This document shows positions 27,185 to 37,374 of a stretch of DNA of 64,000 nt, piece after piece. Made by a program: the position numbers and the translations under genes. The DNA comes from Thraustochytrium sp. TN22 (lineage: Eukaryota > Sar > Bigyra > Thraustochytrida > Thraustochytriidae): contig JABLUY010000138.1 of NCBI GenBank assembly GCA_013306675.1, positions 1 to 64,000 on the forward strand, written 5' to 3'. Position 1 is the stretch's first letter. Every line of letters starts with the position of its first letter. Under the pieces are notes generated by a model. It worked only from the letters and a program-made list of their open reading frames with translations. It was not told the DNA's origin and made no database searches.

Positions 27185-29284
27185 ATGGACGCGCGCGCGC
27201 GGGACCAGGCGCGCGCGCAGGAGCAGGCGCGCGCGCAGGAGCAGGCACCCGCGCGGCCGTGGAAGGCCGCCGTGGACCCCAGGACCGGCCAGACGTACTA
27301 CTACAACCGCGAGACGCGCGAGACGCGCTGGAGCGCGCCGGACGACGTGGACGCTGGCGCGCCTGAGCTCCGGGGCCAAGCCGCCAGCGCCACCTCTGCG
27401 GGCTCGCCGCCGGCTATGCTCGACATCCGCGAGGCCGTCGACGCCAAGAGCGGCAGGACGTACTACTACGACCGCAAGACCCGGCAGGTCTTCTGGACCG
27501 ACCCACGCACCGAGGCGGCCCCGGCCACCGCCGAGCGCCCGTCCAAGTACGCATCCGCCATGGCGCGCATCCGCCTGGACGACGAGCGCCTGGACGAGGG
27601 CCTCCTCGCCAGCAGTGCGATTCGGGAGGAGGAGGAGGAAGGAGCAGACGCGGCACCGGCACCGGCCCTGGCCCGCTTGCGTGGCCACTCCGACGACGAT
27701 GAGTACGATGAAGAGCACGACGCGCTCTACGCTGACGAGGGCGACCTGTATGAAGAGGACTTTGAGCAGAGCTACGACGCCGCGCACGAGCCCGGCGTCG
27801 GCGCAAGCGGTGCGACCGCACAGAGCTCGGGCGCGAGCGGATCTGACCCCGCTGAGCAGAGGCTAGCGGACCTGCTGGACGCCGCCCGCTTCGAGGAAGC
27901 ACGCACGACGCCTTCGCTGTCCCCCGCGCGGAGCCGCGCGAGCCGCGCAAGCCAGGAGGGACCCGAGGCGCCCATGGACCAGGTGCGCTCCTCGCTCTCG
28001 CTGCTCAAGCAGCGCATGCAGGCGAAGCGCGCCGCCAAAACGCCGCGCCAGGCCTGGGAACCCCGATCGGGACGGACCGCCTACGCGTCGCCCTCGCGCT
28101 CCGTCTCGCCCTCGCCCGTGCCTTCGCCGTCACCCGCGCTAGCAGCCACAGCAGCGGCGGGCGAGTGCACGCGCAAGACTGGCTGCATGTGCGCAGCCTG
28201 CACAACGGGCGCGGCCGTGCAGCACGGTAGCCGCCTGACGCCCTGCAGCTCGTGCGGGCGGTCCTTCGGCCCGGATGCACTCAGAGTCCACGAGTCGGTG
28301 TGCGCCAAGGTCTTCGCGACCAAGGACGCGCGCTCCAGCGGCAAGGGCAGTGGGCGGCTCGCCGCCATGGCCAAGACCGCCTCGGCCGCCTCGGCCGCTG
28401 CGACCTCCTCGGCGCGCAGCGTCAAGCGCACGAGCTGGCGCTCGCAGTCGCAGCAGTTGCGCCGCGCCATGATGCAGCACGCGCCTGGCAAGACCATGTC
28501 TTCGACGCTGTCCACGACGGCGACCTCGCTGGAGCAGGACGGCGGGGAGGTGGCGGGCGAGGGCATGGTGGCCTGCCCGCACTGCGCGCGGACCTTCAAC
28601 CCAAAGTCCGCGAAGCGCCACATCCCGGTCTGCAACAGCATTCGCGCCAAGCCCAAGCGCCTCATGCGCGGCGCAGGCCGCGGCGCCTACGTTGCGGCGA
28701 AGACGCCCAACGGCACGGCCGCTGCCACCGCCACGAGCACGGCCTCCCTCGCCAGCCCCGCGAGCGACATGGACGAGGGGCCATCGTCGGCCAGGGCCCC
28801 CGGCCGCCGCAAGTCCATGCCCGCCGCGCTGCCGCGCGCCGACCGTCGCTCCGTGATGGAGCACGGCAACGATCGTCGCGAGTGCCCGCACTGCTACCGC
28901 CACTTCGGTAAGAAGGCCTACGACCGCCACCTCGAACACTGCGCCTCGGTGCGCGAGCGCAACGAGAAGCTCGGACTCCCGCACCACACGTCCAAGGCGC
29001 GCGCCGCCAACAGGAGAGCCTCATCCACGGCGCCCTTTTCCCTGTACCAGTCCCGCGAGCCGGTTCATTTCGACGATGATGCTGACGACGACGACTTCCG
29101 CGGGGACGACCAAGGCGACGCTGCATACTACGACGACTACATTTACGACGCCGCCGACCTCGACGACGGCCGTGGCGGCTACCAGGAGAACGTCCCGCCT
29201 CCATCCACCACTGGCTACTACGGTAGCCCGTACGAGTTTGTCGAATCCCGAGACTCGCTCCGCATGCAGCTGCAGAGCCTCTGA
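27185..29284 (+). CDS. Protein with two WW domains and three C2HC-type zinc fingers
   Basis: A 699-residue protein. A short repeat of RAQEQA precedes two WW domains, at about residues 23-54 (WKAAVDPRTGQTYYYNRETR, ending TRWSAP) and about 79-109 (GRTYYYDRKTR, ending VFWTDP). The second has VFW and DP at its end, and its first tryptophan position is less clear. WW domains bind proline-rich peptides. Acidic and Ser-rich linkers follow. Three small zinc fingers of the ZC2HC1 type, C-x2-C-x11-13-H-x3-4-C, are at about 352-376 (CSSCGRSFGPDALRVHESVC), 464-485 (CPHCARTFNPKSAKRHIPVC) and 567-588 (CPHCYRHFGKKAYDRHLEHC). An additional CMCAAC cluster precedes the first. The C-terminus is acidic. In other protists such fingers occur in flagellar or cytoskeletal proteins; the role here is unknown. 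The gene is convergent with the phospholipase D gene, 144 bp apart. Confidence 0.8.
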   Translation: MDARARDQARAQEQARAQEQAPARPWKAAVDPRTGQTYYYNRETRETRWSAPDDVDAGAPELRGQAASATSAGSPPAMLDIREAVDAKSGRTYYYDRKTRQVFWTDPRTEAAPATAERPSKYASAMARIRLDDERLDEGLLASSAIREEEEEGADAAPAPALARLRGHSDDDEYDEEHDALYADEGDLYEEDFEQSYDAAHEPGVGASGATAQSSGASGSDPAEQRLADLLDAARFEEARTTPSLSPARSRASRASQEGPEAPMDQVRSSLSLLKQRMQAKRAAKTPRQAWEPRSGRTAYASPSRSVSPSPVPSPSPALAATAAAGECTRKTGCMCAACTTGAAVQHGSRLTPCSSCGRSFGPDALRVHESVCAKVFATKDARSSGKGSGRLAAMAKTASAASAAATSSARSVKRTSWRSQSQQLRRAMMQHAPGKTMSSTLSTTATSLEQDGGEVAGEGMVACPHCARTFNPKSAKRHIPVCNSIRAKPKRLMRGAGRGAYVAAKTPNGTAAATATSTASLASPASDMDEGPSSARAPGRRKSMPAALPRADRRSVMEHGNDRRECPHCYRHFGKKAYDRHLEHCASVRERNEKLGLPHHTSKARAANRRASSTAPFSLYQSREPVHFDDDADDDDFRGDDQGDAAYYDDYIYDAADLDDGRGGYQENVPPPSTTGYYGSPYEFVESRDSLRMQLQSL

Positions 29285-29428
29285 GATGGAAGTGAGCACG
29301 TACGAACAAGGATCTGATGATACACACGCGTGAAACAAACTACTCTGCTACCATTATGACTCTACCACACCTGCAAGCCCACCGTTGTGACAAAAAACTG
29401 ACCTTTCGGAAGCAACCTACGTCTTCTC

Positions 29429-32400
29429 TCAGATAAAGAGCTCATCGCCCAGGAGGGCGCCGGTGCTGTCCTCGATGAAGTCCGGCCGCAGCTCGTACTC
29501 GCAGAGAAAATCCAGCGGGATGTCCACAATGTGGCCGCGGATGCTACTCAGCGCGTTCTCCAGTGCCACAGACGAATCCACCACCGTGTAGCGCTGCTGG
29601 CTGTAGCGCCGCAAGTCCTGGCTTGTGCGTACGTCGTTGCGCGGGAGGCAAGGAAAGTGCCGCTCATAGATGCTCGTGTTGGAGGTGGCCACGCCGCACA
29701 GCCGCTGGTAGTGCACCGTGTGCCACGGCGTTTCGATCGCGGACTGCAAGTTCGCCGGGTCGCTCGGGTCCTCGAGCAGGCCCCAGTGCTCGGACATGAG
29801 CGAGACGCGAAAGTCGTGCACAAAGTTGCGGCCGGACTTGGGCGTCGATGGCGCCTGCAGAACGACGGCGAACTCCGTGTCGCGGTTGCCCACGAGGCTG
29901 CGATCATTGATGTTGCCGCTCCCAATGATGCACTTCTTGTCATCCACAATCAGCACCTTGGCGTGCACGTAGACGAGCTCCGTGGCGACGCGGCGAAGAC
30001 CGAGGATGTCGGCTGCCTTGGCGCTAGCGGACCCCGCCGGGGAGAGCGGCTGCCACGTGCGCAGCCCGAAGAAGTGCACGTACGAGGATGGCTTAATGCC
30101 GCGCCGCTCGAGGCCCGCGAAGAGCGAGTGCGGACCACGGTTGATGCAGCGGTACTGGTAGTACAGCACGCGCCGGATGGACGCCGACTCGTGCACGTAG
30201 CCTTCAAAGCCCGGCAGGAGCGGAATCACAATCATCACCTTGAAGGACTGCTTCGCCTCATGCGCGCGCACGATGCGCTTGAGCAGCGCGTCCAAGACAC
30301 GGTTCACCACCACCGTGTCTGAGTCCAGGCCGGAGATGAAGAACTGGTTTTCGATATAGACGAAGTGTTCCGCGTCTTCGATCAGGTTCCGCATCGCCTT
30401 CTCGATGGACCGCTCCTTCTCGCCCGGACTCGAACCGGACCAGAGCCCGAGGCTGCGCAATGCCTGGGCGTGCACTTGATAAGGCTCAACCACGGGGGGC
30501 ACATGGCGCTCGGAATCGGGCCCGTCCGAGAGATCGTCTTCCATTATGGTCAGCGCCGATGACGGCGTTTCCTCGGGCATGCCTTTGGATGCGGGAGGAG
30601 GAGATGGCAACTCATCGCTGTCACCGTCTCCCCCTTGATCCTCCTCCGCCACCGCCGCCATCGCCTCCTCATCTTCCTCTACCTCCTCCTCCTCCGCCGC
30701 CACCACCTTCTCCTCCTCCGCCTCTTGATGCTTTTCTTGGCTTCGCTGGATATCCCCGTCCTTCTGCTGACGGCTGCTGACGCCTTGCTCCGCCTGGCGG
30801 AGGTCTTCTTTCTGTTCGTCCCCGTCCTCGTCCTCGTCCTCGTCCTCGTGCAATTCCTCGTCCTCCTGCGCCTCCTCCTCCTCCTCCTCCTCGTTGAGCG
30901 TCCCGAGCTCGCTGTGAACGTCGCTCTCGCTGAGTGTCGCCAGCGAGGAAGCCCGATCAGCATACCGGGCGCTCTTTGCTGGCCCAGACGCCGCTTCGTC
31001 GCCATTGGCTGGGGCAAGGGCCTCGTTCACTTTGCCCTCCACGTCGAAGTCCGCCTTGGGCTGCGAGCCTCCTCGACCATTCCCCACCTCGCCATCCGCC
31101 CACGCGTGGCTACGGTCGTCCTCGGGCCGCGCGGGAGCCACGCCATCAGCCTTGCTGTCCTGGTCCTCGGCGACGTTGGCGCCATGGGGGTAGACCCAGT
31201 AGTGGGGCAGGACGTCCATGGGTACGAGTGCAGGGATGTGGCGGTCGTCGGCATTGGCGAAGCGCGCGTGGTTCCACTGGTGAATGAAGTGGCGCGCGAT
31301 GTCCCGGGCGACGGCGCCCCAAAACTCGCAGTGCACATCGTGCCAGGGCATGCGCGGGCAGTCCGTGGCATGCTGTTCGCGCGCAAAGTCGGCGACGTTC
31401 TGGAAATCGTGGTCGCGCACATTGGAGAAGTCAATGCCGGGCCAGATGCGGTCGCCCGCGCCACGGTGCGGATCGTACAGGTGATGATCCGGGGTGTCGT
31501 AGCGGCCCCAGGCAAGGTCGATGCCGCCGCAAAAGGCGTGGATCTGATCGACGATGAGGAGCTTCTCGTGGTGGGACCAGTACCAGGTGGAGCGCGCCTT
31601 GAGACGGTGCTGCGGGTGGCGCAGCACGGAGATGTTCGCATGGCCCTCGAGGCGGCGCAGCTGGCGCTCCTGGAAGGCGCTGTCGAGCGGGAGCGCGAGC
31701 GCGACGGCGTTGTACATGAGCACGTGGACGCGCACGCCCTCCTGCGCCTTGCGCTCGAGGAGCGCGGCGAGCGTGTTGGGCCCGCCCTGCGGCGGCGCTG
31801 GGCGCAGCAGCGCGAGGTCGGCACAGACCCACCAACCCTGGACGAAGATTTGGCTCTCGGCGGCGTTGATGGCCTCGTAGGCGTGGCGAAAGTAGGCGTC
31901 GCCGTCAATGAGGAAGCGGGCCTCACAGCGCTCGGTGCCGGCCTCCATGCGCAGCAGGCGGCGTGGCGCGAACGATTGGTTTGCGTGCGTGGCGACCCAG
32001 CCGGCGACGATCTTGTCCGGATCCTCCTCCGCTTCGGGCAGCGGCGGCACGCTTGGTCCGCGGCTGGGCGTTCTGTCGCGGTCCGCGGCCGCGGCGGCCG
32101 CCTTGGCGTGGCCCGCGAGCAGCGCCTTGGCCCATACCTTCTTTTGCCAGCGCGTGGGCAACTTGAGGCGCGCGAGCAGCGAGTCGCCAATCAGGTGCAC
32201 GCGACGGTGCGAGCCGGTGGAGGAGTAGCTCTTGTTGACCTCGTAGGCGCGCGAGTAGAGGATGACGAAGTCGGCCTCGCGGGCATCGAGCTCGTGAGGC
32301 TTCCGGTCGAAAAAGGCAACAAAGCTGGGCTTGACAACGGCCCAGAGCAAGCGCGAGCGGCGGTGGCGCGGCTGCAGGCACGAGTTGGCGCGCTGCGGAT

Positions 32401-33484
32401 CGAAGGCGCAAGCGCAGATACAGCAGCAGCAGGAGGCCTTGCCGGTCCACTGGAGCTTTTCGTCCTCGCGCTCGCGCGCGTGAGCGCTCATGCGCACCCA
32501 GCCCTCCTTCAAGGACGGGCCGAAGCGCATGTCGAAGGTGAGCGTGGAAATGCCGAGGAACTCCTTCACGAAGGGCAGGTTGCGCATGTGCTCGTCGCGG
32601 AGCACGGCGCGAAAGAGCGACCCAACGATGCGCAGGCGCTCCGCCTTGACCTTGCGCACGCGGGCGGCCGTGCCGACGGCTGGGACGAAGAGTAGGCGGC
32701 TCACCTTGAGCAGCAGGTGGCCATGGTCATCCTCGGCACCGGGGCTGGCGCCGCCGGCGCCGGCGCCGGCGCCGGTGCCGGCGCCGGTGCCGGTGCTGGC
32801 GCCATGCCGACCCGTGCTGTTCGTGGCGACCGTCGAGGAGCGCGGCGTTTCGATAGTGGAGAACTCGGGTGGTGGCATGAGCAAGGTGCGCTGCGAACTG
32901 CTGGCACGCACGTGCGACCGGGGACGCTCACTGGCGGCCCGCGTGTAGGGCGCTGGGCGCTCGCTTGCGGCGCGCGAGAGGTGAACTGGGCGCTCCATCG
33001 AGCTGGCGCGATGGCGAATGGGCGTCTGCGGCAGCACGATGTGGTGTGGCTCGGAGCCGTGCTCGGAGCCGCGGTCCGCAGCGCTGCGGAAACGCGCCAG
33101 CCGGTTGCCAATGCCAGCGCCCATGGCGAGCACGCGCTCGAGCTTGAGCTTGGACACGAGCGAGGACAGGTCAGCGCGCGTGACGAAGATATCCCAGGCG
33201 CCCACGCCCTGGCCAAAGTCCAGCGCCACCTTGTACACGATCTCGCCCGTGCCTCCTGGCAGGCCCTGGAGGCCCTGCTGATACTTGTGCTCTGGCTCCG
33301 CCACGGTCTCGGTCACCTCGAACGCCGGCTCTGGGATCACGAAGGCCTCCACCGTCACGCCGCTGTCGCGCCGCAGCCAGTTCGGCACCTCCGGCACGGC
33401 GTCCGCGCCGCTGTCCTCGCTCAGCGCATCTTGCGGCGCCATGGCCGCCGTCGCCATGGACGCCGACGGCAGTGTCGTCGCCAT
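29429..33484 (-). CDS. Phospholipase D, PX/PH type
   Basis: A 1351-residue protein. It hydrolyses phosphatidylcholine to phosphatidic acid and choline at membranes. Domains in order: a PX-like domain interrupted by a low-complexity insertion (about residues 70-330, with GVGAWDIFVTRADLSSLVSKL), a PH-like region with a cysteine cluster (about 340-470, LLWAVVKPSFVAFFDR), the first catalytic HKD motif (HHEKLLIVD, about residue 630), an acidic Glu/Asp-rich insertion of about 250 residues, and the second HKD motif (YVHAKVLIVDDK with GSGNINDRS, about residue 1170). Both HKD half-sites appear intact. The C-terminal helical part matches PLD1/2-type enzymes. The acidic insertion between the catalytic halves is much longer than usual. 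The start follows several in-frame Met codons, and the first is used. It has no introns in a gene of 4 kb. Confidence 0.92.
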   Translation of the reverse strand: MATTLPSASMATAAMAPQDALSEDSGADAVPEVPNWLRRDSGVTVEAFVIPEPAFEVTETVAEPEHKYQQGLQGLPGGTGEIVYKVALDFGQGVGAWDIFVTRADLSSLVSKLKLERVLAMGAGIGNRLARFRSAADRGSEHGSEPHHIVLPQTPIRHRASSMERPVHLSRAASERPAPYTRAASERPRSHVRASSSQRTLLMPPPEFSTIETPRSSTVATNSTGRHGASTGTGAGTGAGAGAGGASPGAEDDHGHLLLKVSRLLFVPAVGTAARVRKVKAERLRIVGSLFRAVLRDEHMRNLPFVKEFLGISTLTFDMRFGPSLKEGWVRMSAHAREREDEKLQWTGKASCCCCICACAFDPQRANSCLQPRHRRSRLLWAVVKPSFVAFFDRKPHELDAREADFVILYSRAYEVNKSYSSTGSHRRVHLIGDSLLARLKLPTRWQKKVWAKALLAGHAKAAAAAADRDRTPSRGPSVPPLPEAEEDPDKIVAGWVATHANQSFAPRRLLRMEAGTERCEARFLIDGDAYFRHAYEAINAAESQIFVQGWWVCADLALLRPAPPQGGPNTLAALLERKAQEGVRVHVLMYNAVALALPLDSAFQERQLRRLEGHANISVLRHPQHRLKARSTWYWSHHEKLLIVDQIHAFCGGIDLAWGRYDTPDHHLYDPHRGAGDRIWPGIDFSNVRDHDFQNVADFAREQHATDCPRMPWHDVHCEFWGAVARDIARHFIHQWNHARFANADDRHIPALVPMDVLPHYWVYPHGANVAEDQDSKADGVAPARPEDDRSHAWADGEVGNGRGGSQPKADFDVEGKVNEALAPANGDEAASGPAKSARYADRASSLATLSESDVHSELGTLNEEEEEEEAQEDEELHEDEDEDEDGDEQKEDLRQAEQGVSSRQQKDGDIQRSQEKHQEAEEEKVVAAEEEEVEEDEEAMAAVAEEDQGGDGDSDELPSPPPASKGMPEETPSSALTIMEDDLSDGPDSERHVPPVVEPYQVHAQALRSLGLWSGSSPGEKERSIEKAMRNLIEDAEHFVYIENQFFISGLDSDTVVVNRVLDALLKRIVRAHEAKQSFKVMIVIPLLPGFEGYVHESASIRRVLYYQYRCINRGPHSLFAGLERRGIKPSSYVHFFGLRTWQPLSPAGSASAKAADILGLRRVATELVYVHAKVLIVDDKKCIIGSGNINDRSLVGNRDTEFAVVLQAPSTPKSGRNFVHDFRVSLMSEHWGLLEDPSDPANLQSAIETPWHTVHYQRLCGVATSNTSIYERHFPCLPRNDVRTSQDLRRYSQQRYTVVDSSVALENALSSIRGHIVDIPLDFLCEYELRPDFIEDSTGALLGDELFI

Positions 33485-34427
33485 GCCGGCTGGCGCTCGC
33501 GAGCCCGGCGCCGGCGGGCCTGCGTGCGCCGCCCAGCCAGCCGCCCGCCCGCCGCCACCCAGCCGCCACTCGCCGCCGGGCCGCGCCCTCGGGGTCTGCT
33601 GCCAACTTGATCGTGACGTGCTGGGTGTGGACGTCCGTCAACGTGATCCGGTGACCATGATCATCATCTCCAGGCAGCCTGGCAAGCGAGCGACTGCCAG
33701 TGCCAGTGCCAGTGCGTGCGTCTCTACGAATGGGCCTCTGGTTCGAGCGAGCTAGCTATAGCTAGCTGGCAAGGCCTGGAGATGCGCAATGACATTTGAT
33801 GTCCTTCAGGGCCACGATGTCGTCGATCTGGCTTCTGTGACCCTACGCACCGAGTTGAACATCCGTAGTCCCATTGCTTCTCGTGCGTGGCTGAAGAGAT
33901 GAGGTTCACCCGCAGACAAGCATCGTGACTCACACACAGTCAGGTGGGTCCACGGAATCCTGCCGGACAGTGAAAGCAAGATTCTCCACCACGCGATGAC
34001 AATGGTTTGCTTGGCCTGTGGCCGGAGAGCTTCGTCGTGCAGCGGAAGCCGAGAGCGTGGTTCAGGAGCTCGTGGCCACGTCAGAAGCGCTTCTTCTGCT
34101 CCTTCCCTCGCCGGCTAGCTAGCTGGCCTCTTTGGGGGGGCGCTGCGAGGGCTTGAGAAGTGCCAGAGCGCAAGCAAGAAGCGACGCGCTCCTGCTCCGC
34201 TCGCGAGCCTCGCGTTCACATGCAATTTCCTCTCCGAGTCATCCGAGCCGGTCAACAACACGGCTCGTATCGGCACCCAGCGCGAGCCGCTGAGGCGCCG
34301 CGTGGCCTCAGGCTGCGTGCCCCTGCGTGGCCCGCTGCTCCGCGGCGCGGCTCCGGCGGTGGTTGGGTTCCGCCGCCGGTGGGCTCCGACTCGAGTCGAG
34401 GTGGGGCTCGTGAAGACCAGGTCGACG
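33485..34427. other. Divergent intergenic region with an 18-bp palindrome
   Basis: This region separates the phospholipase D gene (minus) from the WD40 gene (plus) and should contain both promoters. It has a CCAGTG tandem (about 33697-33715), a perfect palindrome at 33750-33767 (AGCTAGCTATAGCTAGCT) and GGCTAGCTAGCTGG near 34113. The WD40 frame stays open 5' to 34302 but without an ATG before 34428. No further gene is supported. Confidence 0.5.
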
Positions 34428-36065
34428 ATGAGCAATGTGCTGTTCGCGGCGCAGCATAACGCCAACCTGAAGCCAAGCGAGCCTGAGTGCCGCCCGGGCG
34501 CGGGCAGCATGAGCAGCGAGTACGAGCGCGCGCGGCTGGCGCGCATCGCGGCGAACGAGGAGTTCCTGCGCGAGCTGGAGGTGACCAAGGACAAGCGCGA
34601 GGCGCAGGCGCCGCAGCGCGAGGCCAAGCGGCGGCGCGCGGCGGCGCGCGAGCAGGCCAAGGCGCGCCGCAAGACCGAGGCGCCGGCCACACGCCGCAAG
34701 AGCTCGCGTCTCGCGGGCGAGAAGGCCGAGGAGCTCTACATTGACGCCGTCTCCAGGGGCAGGGTGCGCGTCGCAGGCCTGCCGCCCTCCATGACGCGCG
34801 AGCCGGGCGCCGTCGTGATGACCTGGGCCAAGCTCGACACCAGTGGTCGCCCGCCGCGCCGCCAGCGCTACGACGACGAGGTGCTGGACCTCCAGGCCGA
34901 GGGCGTCGAGGCGGAGGACGGCGTCGACCCGGCCGCGCATGGCCAGGCCTTCTTCGCCTCGCTCCAAGAGCAGCAGGCGGGCGCTGCGGCCGCGGCCAAC
35001 GGCGTCGACGCCAACGAGCTTGACTACGCTGCGCGCCTCAGCAAGCTGGAGAGTACGGACTCGGTCAAGCTGGTGCAGTCGCGCGGCTACGCGGTCGCCT
35101 TTCACCCGACACTGCCCGTGCTGTGCGCGGGCGATCGCGACGGCCAGCTCGGCTTGCTGCGCATTCCCGCGGACCGCGAGACGGCACCCGTGGACGAGGA
35201 CGTGCTGCAGTTCAAGCCGCACGTGTCCACCATCAATGCCATCCAGTACGCGGACCAGGCGGTGCTCACAGCCAGCTACGACGGCACGGTGCGCAGGATG
35301 GACCTGGGCGCGCCCGGCCGCTTCGAGCTTGTCTACAAGAGCGAGGGCGACGACGGCGACGAGGAGGCAGGCGACGGCGGCCATGGCTGGCTGCAGCACG
35401 CCGAGCTGCGCGGGGACACCAGCCTGCTCACGCTCGCCTTCTCGGACGGCTTCGTGATGTGCCGCGACCTGCGCGTCACTCCCGCCCAGCCCGCCTGGTC
35501 CTTCCAGGCGCACGACAAGAAAACGCAGACCGTGAGCACGCGGCCCGACGGCCACCTCCTGTGCACCGCGAGCCTTGACCGCTCCGTGAAGATCTGGGAT
35601 CTGCGCAAGGTGTCTGGCAGGGCGGCCAAGGCGGCCAAGGCGCCCGTGCCGCTTGCCACCTTTGAGGACCGCAACAGCATCAACTCATGCGTCTTCAACC
35701 CTGCCGGCGACCGCCTCATCGCCGTGGGCCAGAGCAACAAGCTGCACCTCTTCATGCACCCAGACAAGGCCACCGGCGGCGCCTTGAAACCCGCACACTC
35801 GCTACAACACGACAACCAGACGGGCCGCTATCTGGCGGTCTTCCACGCCACTTGGGACCCCAAGAACCCGTCCGCCTTCATTTGCGGCTCCATGGCCAAG
35901 CCCCGCCGCGTCGAGGTCTTCTCCACAGCCAACGAGAAGATCAAACGTATCATGAACCTTGCGGGCGATGCCATTTCCTCTGTACAGAGTCGCAACGCCT
36001 TTCATCCCGTTCACGACGTGGTCGCCTGCCTCAACGCCAGCGGTCGTCTCACCCTCTTTCGATAG
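34428..36065 (+). CDS. WD40 protein of the CMR1/WDR76 family
   Basis: A 545-residue protein. Family members bind damaged or replicating DNA and associate with chromatin and the CUL4-DDB1 ligase; the location is nuclear. The N-terminal signature is present: SSEYERARLARIAANEEFLREL followed by a basic helix and TRRKSSRLAG, an arrangement typical of CMR1/WDR76 where a DNA-contacting segment precedes the propeller. Seven WD-like blades occupy about residues 205-545, including SLDRSVKIWDLRKV as the most regular. The blades include AVLTASYDGTVRRMDLG and SFQAHDKKTQTVSTRPDG. The closing segment, HDVVACLNASGRLTLFR, is also typical. The start at 34428 gives MSNVLFAA; a second ATG at 34509 (MSSEYERAR) is a plausible alternative start that lacks nothing conserved. 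I am sure of the WD40 class and fairly sure of the family. Confidence 0.85.
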   Translation: MSNVLFAAQHNANLKPSEPECRPGAGSMSSEYERARLARIAANEEFLRELEVTKDKREAQAPQREAKRRRAAAREQAKARRKTEAPATRRKSSRLAGEKAEELYIDAVSRGRVRVAGLPPSMTREPGAVVMTWAKLDTSGRPPRRQRYDDEVLDLQAEGVEAEDGVDPAAHGQAFFASLQEQQAGAAAAANGVDANELDYAARLSKLESTDSVKLVQSRGYAVAFHPTLPVLCAGDRDGQLGLLRIPADRETAPVDEDVLQFKPHVSTINAIQYADQAVLTASYDGTVRRMDLGAPGRFELVYKSEGDDGDEEAGDGGHGWLQHAELRGDTSLLTLAFSDGFVMCRDLRVTPAQPAWSFQAHDKKTQTVSTRPDGHLLCTASLDRSVKIWDLRKVSGRAAKAAKAPVPLATFEDRNSINSCVFNPAGDRLIAVGQSNKLHLFMHPDKATGGALKPAHSLQHDNQTGRYLAVFHATWDPKNPSAFICGSMAKPRRVEVFSTANEKIKRIMNLAGDAISSVQSRNAFHPVHDVVACLNASGRLTLFR

Positions 36066-37374
36066 TCAGCTGCAACCAAACGTTCGCGCAACTTGAACAT
36101 CTGCGAAGAAAATGTTCCTTGAGGGTCCGGGCGCCGGCGGGCGGGTTACTGGTAACCCTTACTTACTGGCCTGACAGTGTTGAAGTTCTGGTCGGCTTGC
36201 AAGCTGGTAACGTTATTGCCGAGTCCGAGTAACGTTAGGTCAACGACTGCCATTTTGTCACGCCTGACTGGGCTGGCCCTGGCACGGCAGACTGACTTGC
36301 AAAAGACTCCGAGAGAAGACAAGCAAGGCACAAGGCACGCCGCCGGCGTTGTCGAAAGCCAGTGGGCCGGATCGCCGGGCCGCCGCACGCGTTCGTGCGT
36401 GCGTGCACCGCCCGGGCCGGCCGCAGAGCAGGTAACGCCGCTGGAGGGATGCGTCCTTGGCAGGCACCATGCGGCTCGCGCTAATTTCTCCTCCGCCAGC
36501 TCGCTCTCCGTGGCACGGAGGCCGCGGCGCGCTCCCCAGCAAACGTGGAACACGGTTCAAGACGCGCCGGCGCGCGCCGCTCGTACCTCCGATTTGCCTC
36601 TAGAGTCTGGCCTCCGGGTCCTCCTCCTCCTCTCTTCAAGTTAGCCTGGCTGGTTGGCCAGCTGGCAGCGGCCCCGCACGCGCGCCAGAGCACTCCTTCG
36701 CGCTTGCACAAGCGCTTGCACAAGCTTGCACAATCGCGCAGGTGCGTGCACAAGCGGCGAGTGGACACGAGACGACCTCAACGCCACCGTAACTCCGACT
36801 TAGTTACTGGTACCATTAGTAACTCGGACAAAACTCATACAGCGGCCGTCCGGGCCCACACCTTCGTCGGCCTCAGTTTAGAGCCCGCACCCGCAGGCAC
36901 CAATCAAACTTCAACTCCAAACTCCAACAAACGGCCGCAGTGGCGACGGCCGCGGCGGCGCGCGGCGGCGGCGGCGACTCGGAGCTCGCGCGCGCTCGCG
37001 GCCGTTGGCCAGGCAGTCCCGAATCGCGGTCGGGTCGGCGGCGAGCCGGGAGCGTGGCCCGCGGCGGCTGGCGGCGCCAAGGCGGGCGCGCGGCGCGTCC
37101 CCGCGCGCGGCGTGGGAGCGAGGCCGGCTCGCGCGCAAGTCCCCGGCCGGGTGCCGCCGCGGGTGGGGGGACGAAGTTGAGGAGCACTGCAGTGCAGCAC
37201 GTTGCAGTGGCGCGCCGCCGGGGGCGCGGGGAGACGACCGCGACGCTCGGGCCGGGGCGAGCAGCGTGGCAAACCGGGTGACCGACAGCCTCCTGCGGCG
37301 GAGAGAGCGCGGGCTTGCTTGCGCGTCTCTCCCTCTCTCTCCCTCTCTCGCTAAGGACGCCTCGCGCGAGACCC
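36066..37374. other. Intergenic region with GTAAC elements, upstream of the sulfatase array
   Basis: This 1.3-kb region holds no supported gene. The first part has repeated GTAAC/GTTAC elements, including a 7-bp inverted repeat GGGTTAC-TG-GTAACCC (36143-36158), two GTAACGTTA copies about 23 bp apart (36207 and 36230), and a cluster at about 36788-36826. AACTTGAA occurs at 36090-36097 and its complement at 36635-36642. The last 250 bp before the first sulfatase are GC-rich, with a CTCTCC run (about 37326-37350). Confidence 0.5.
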
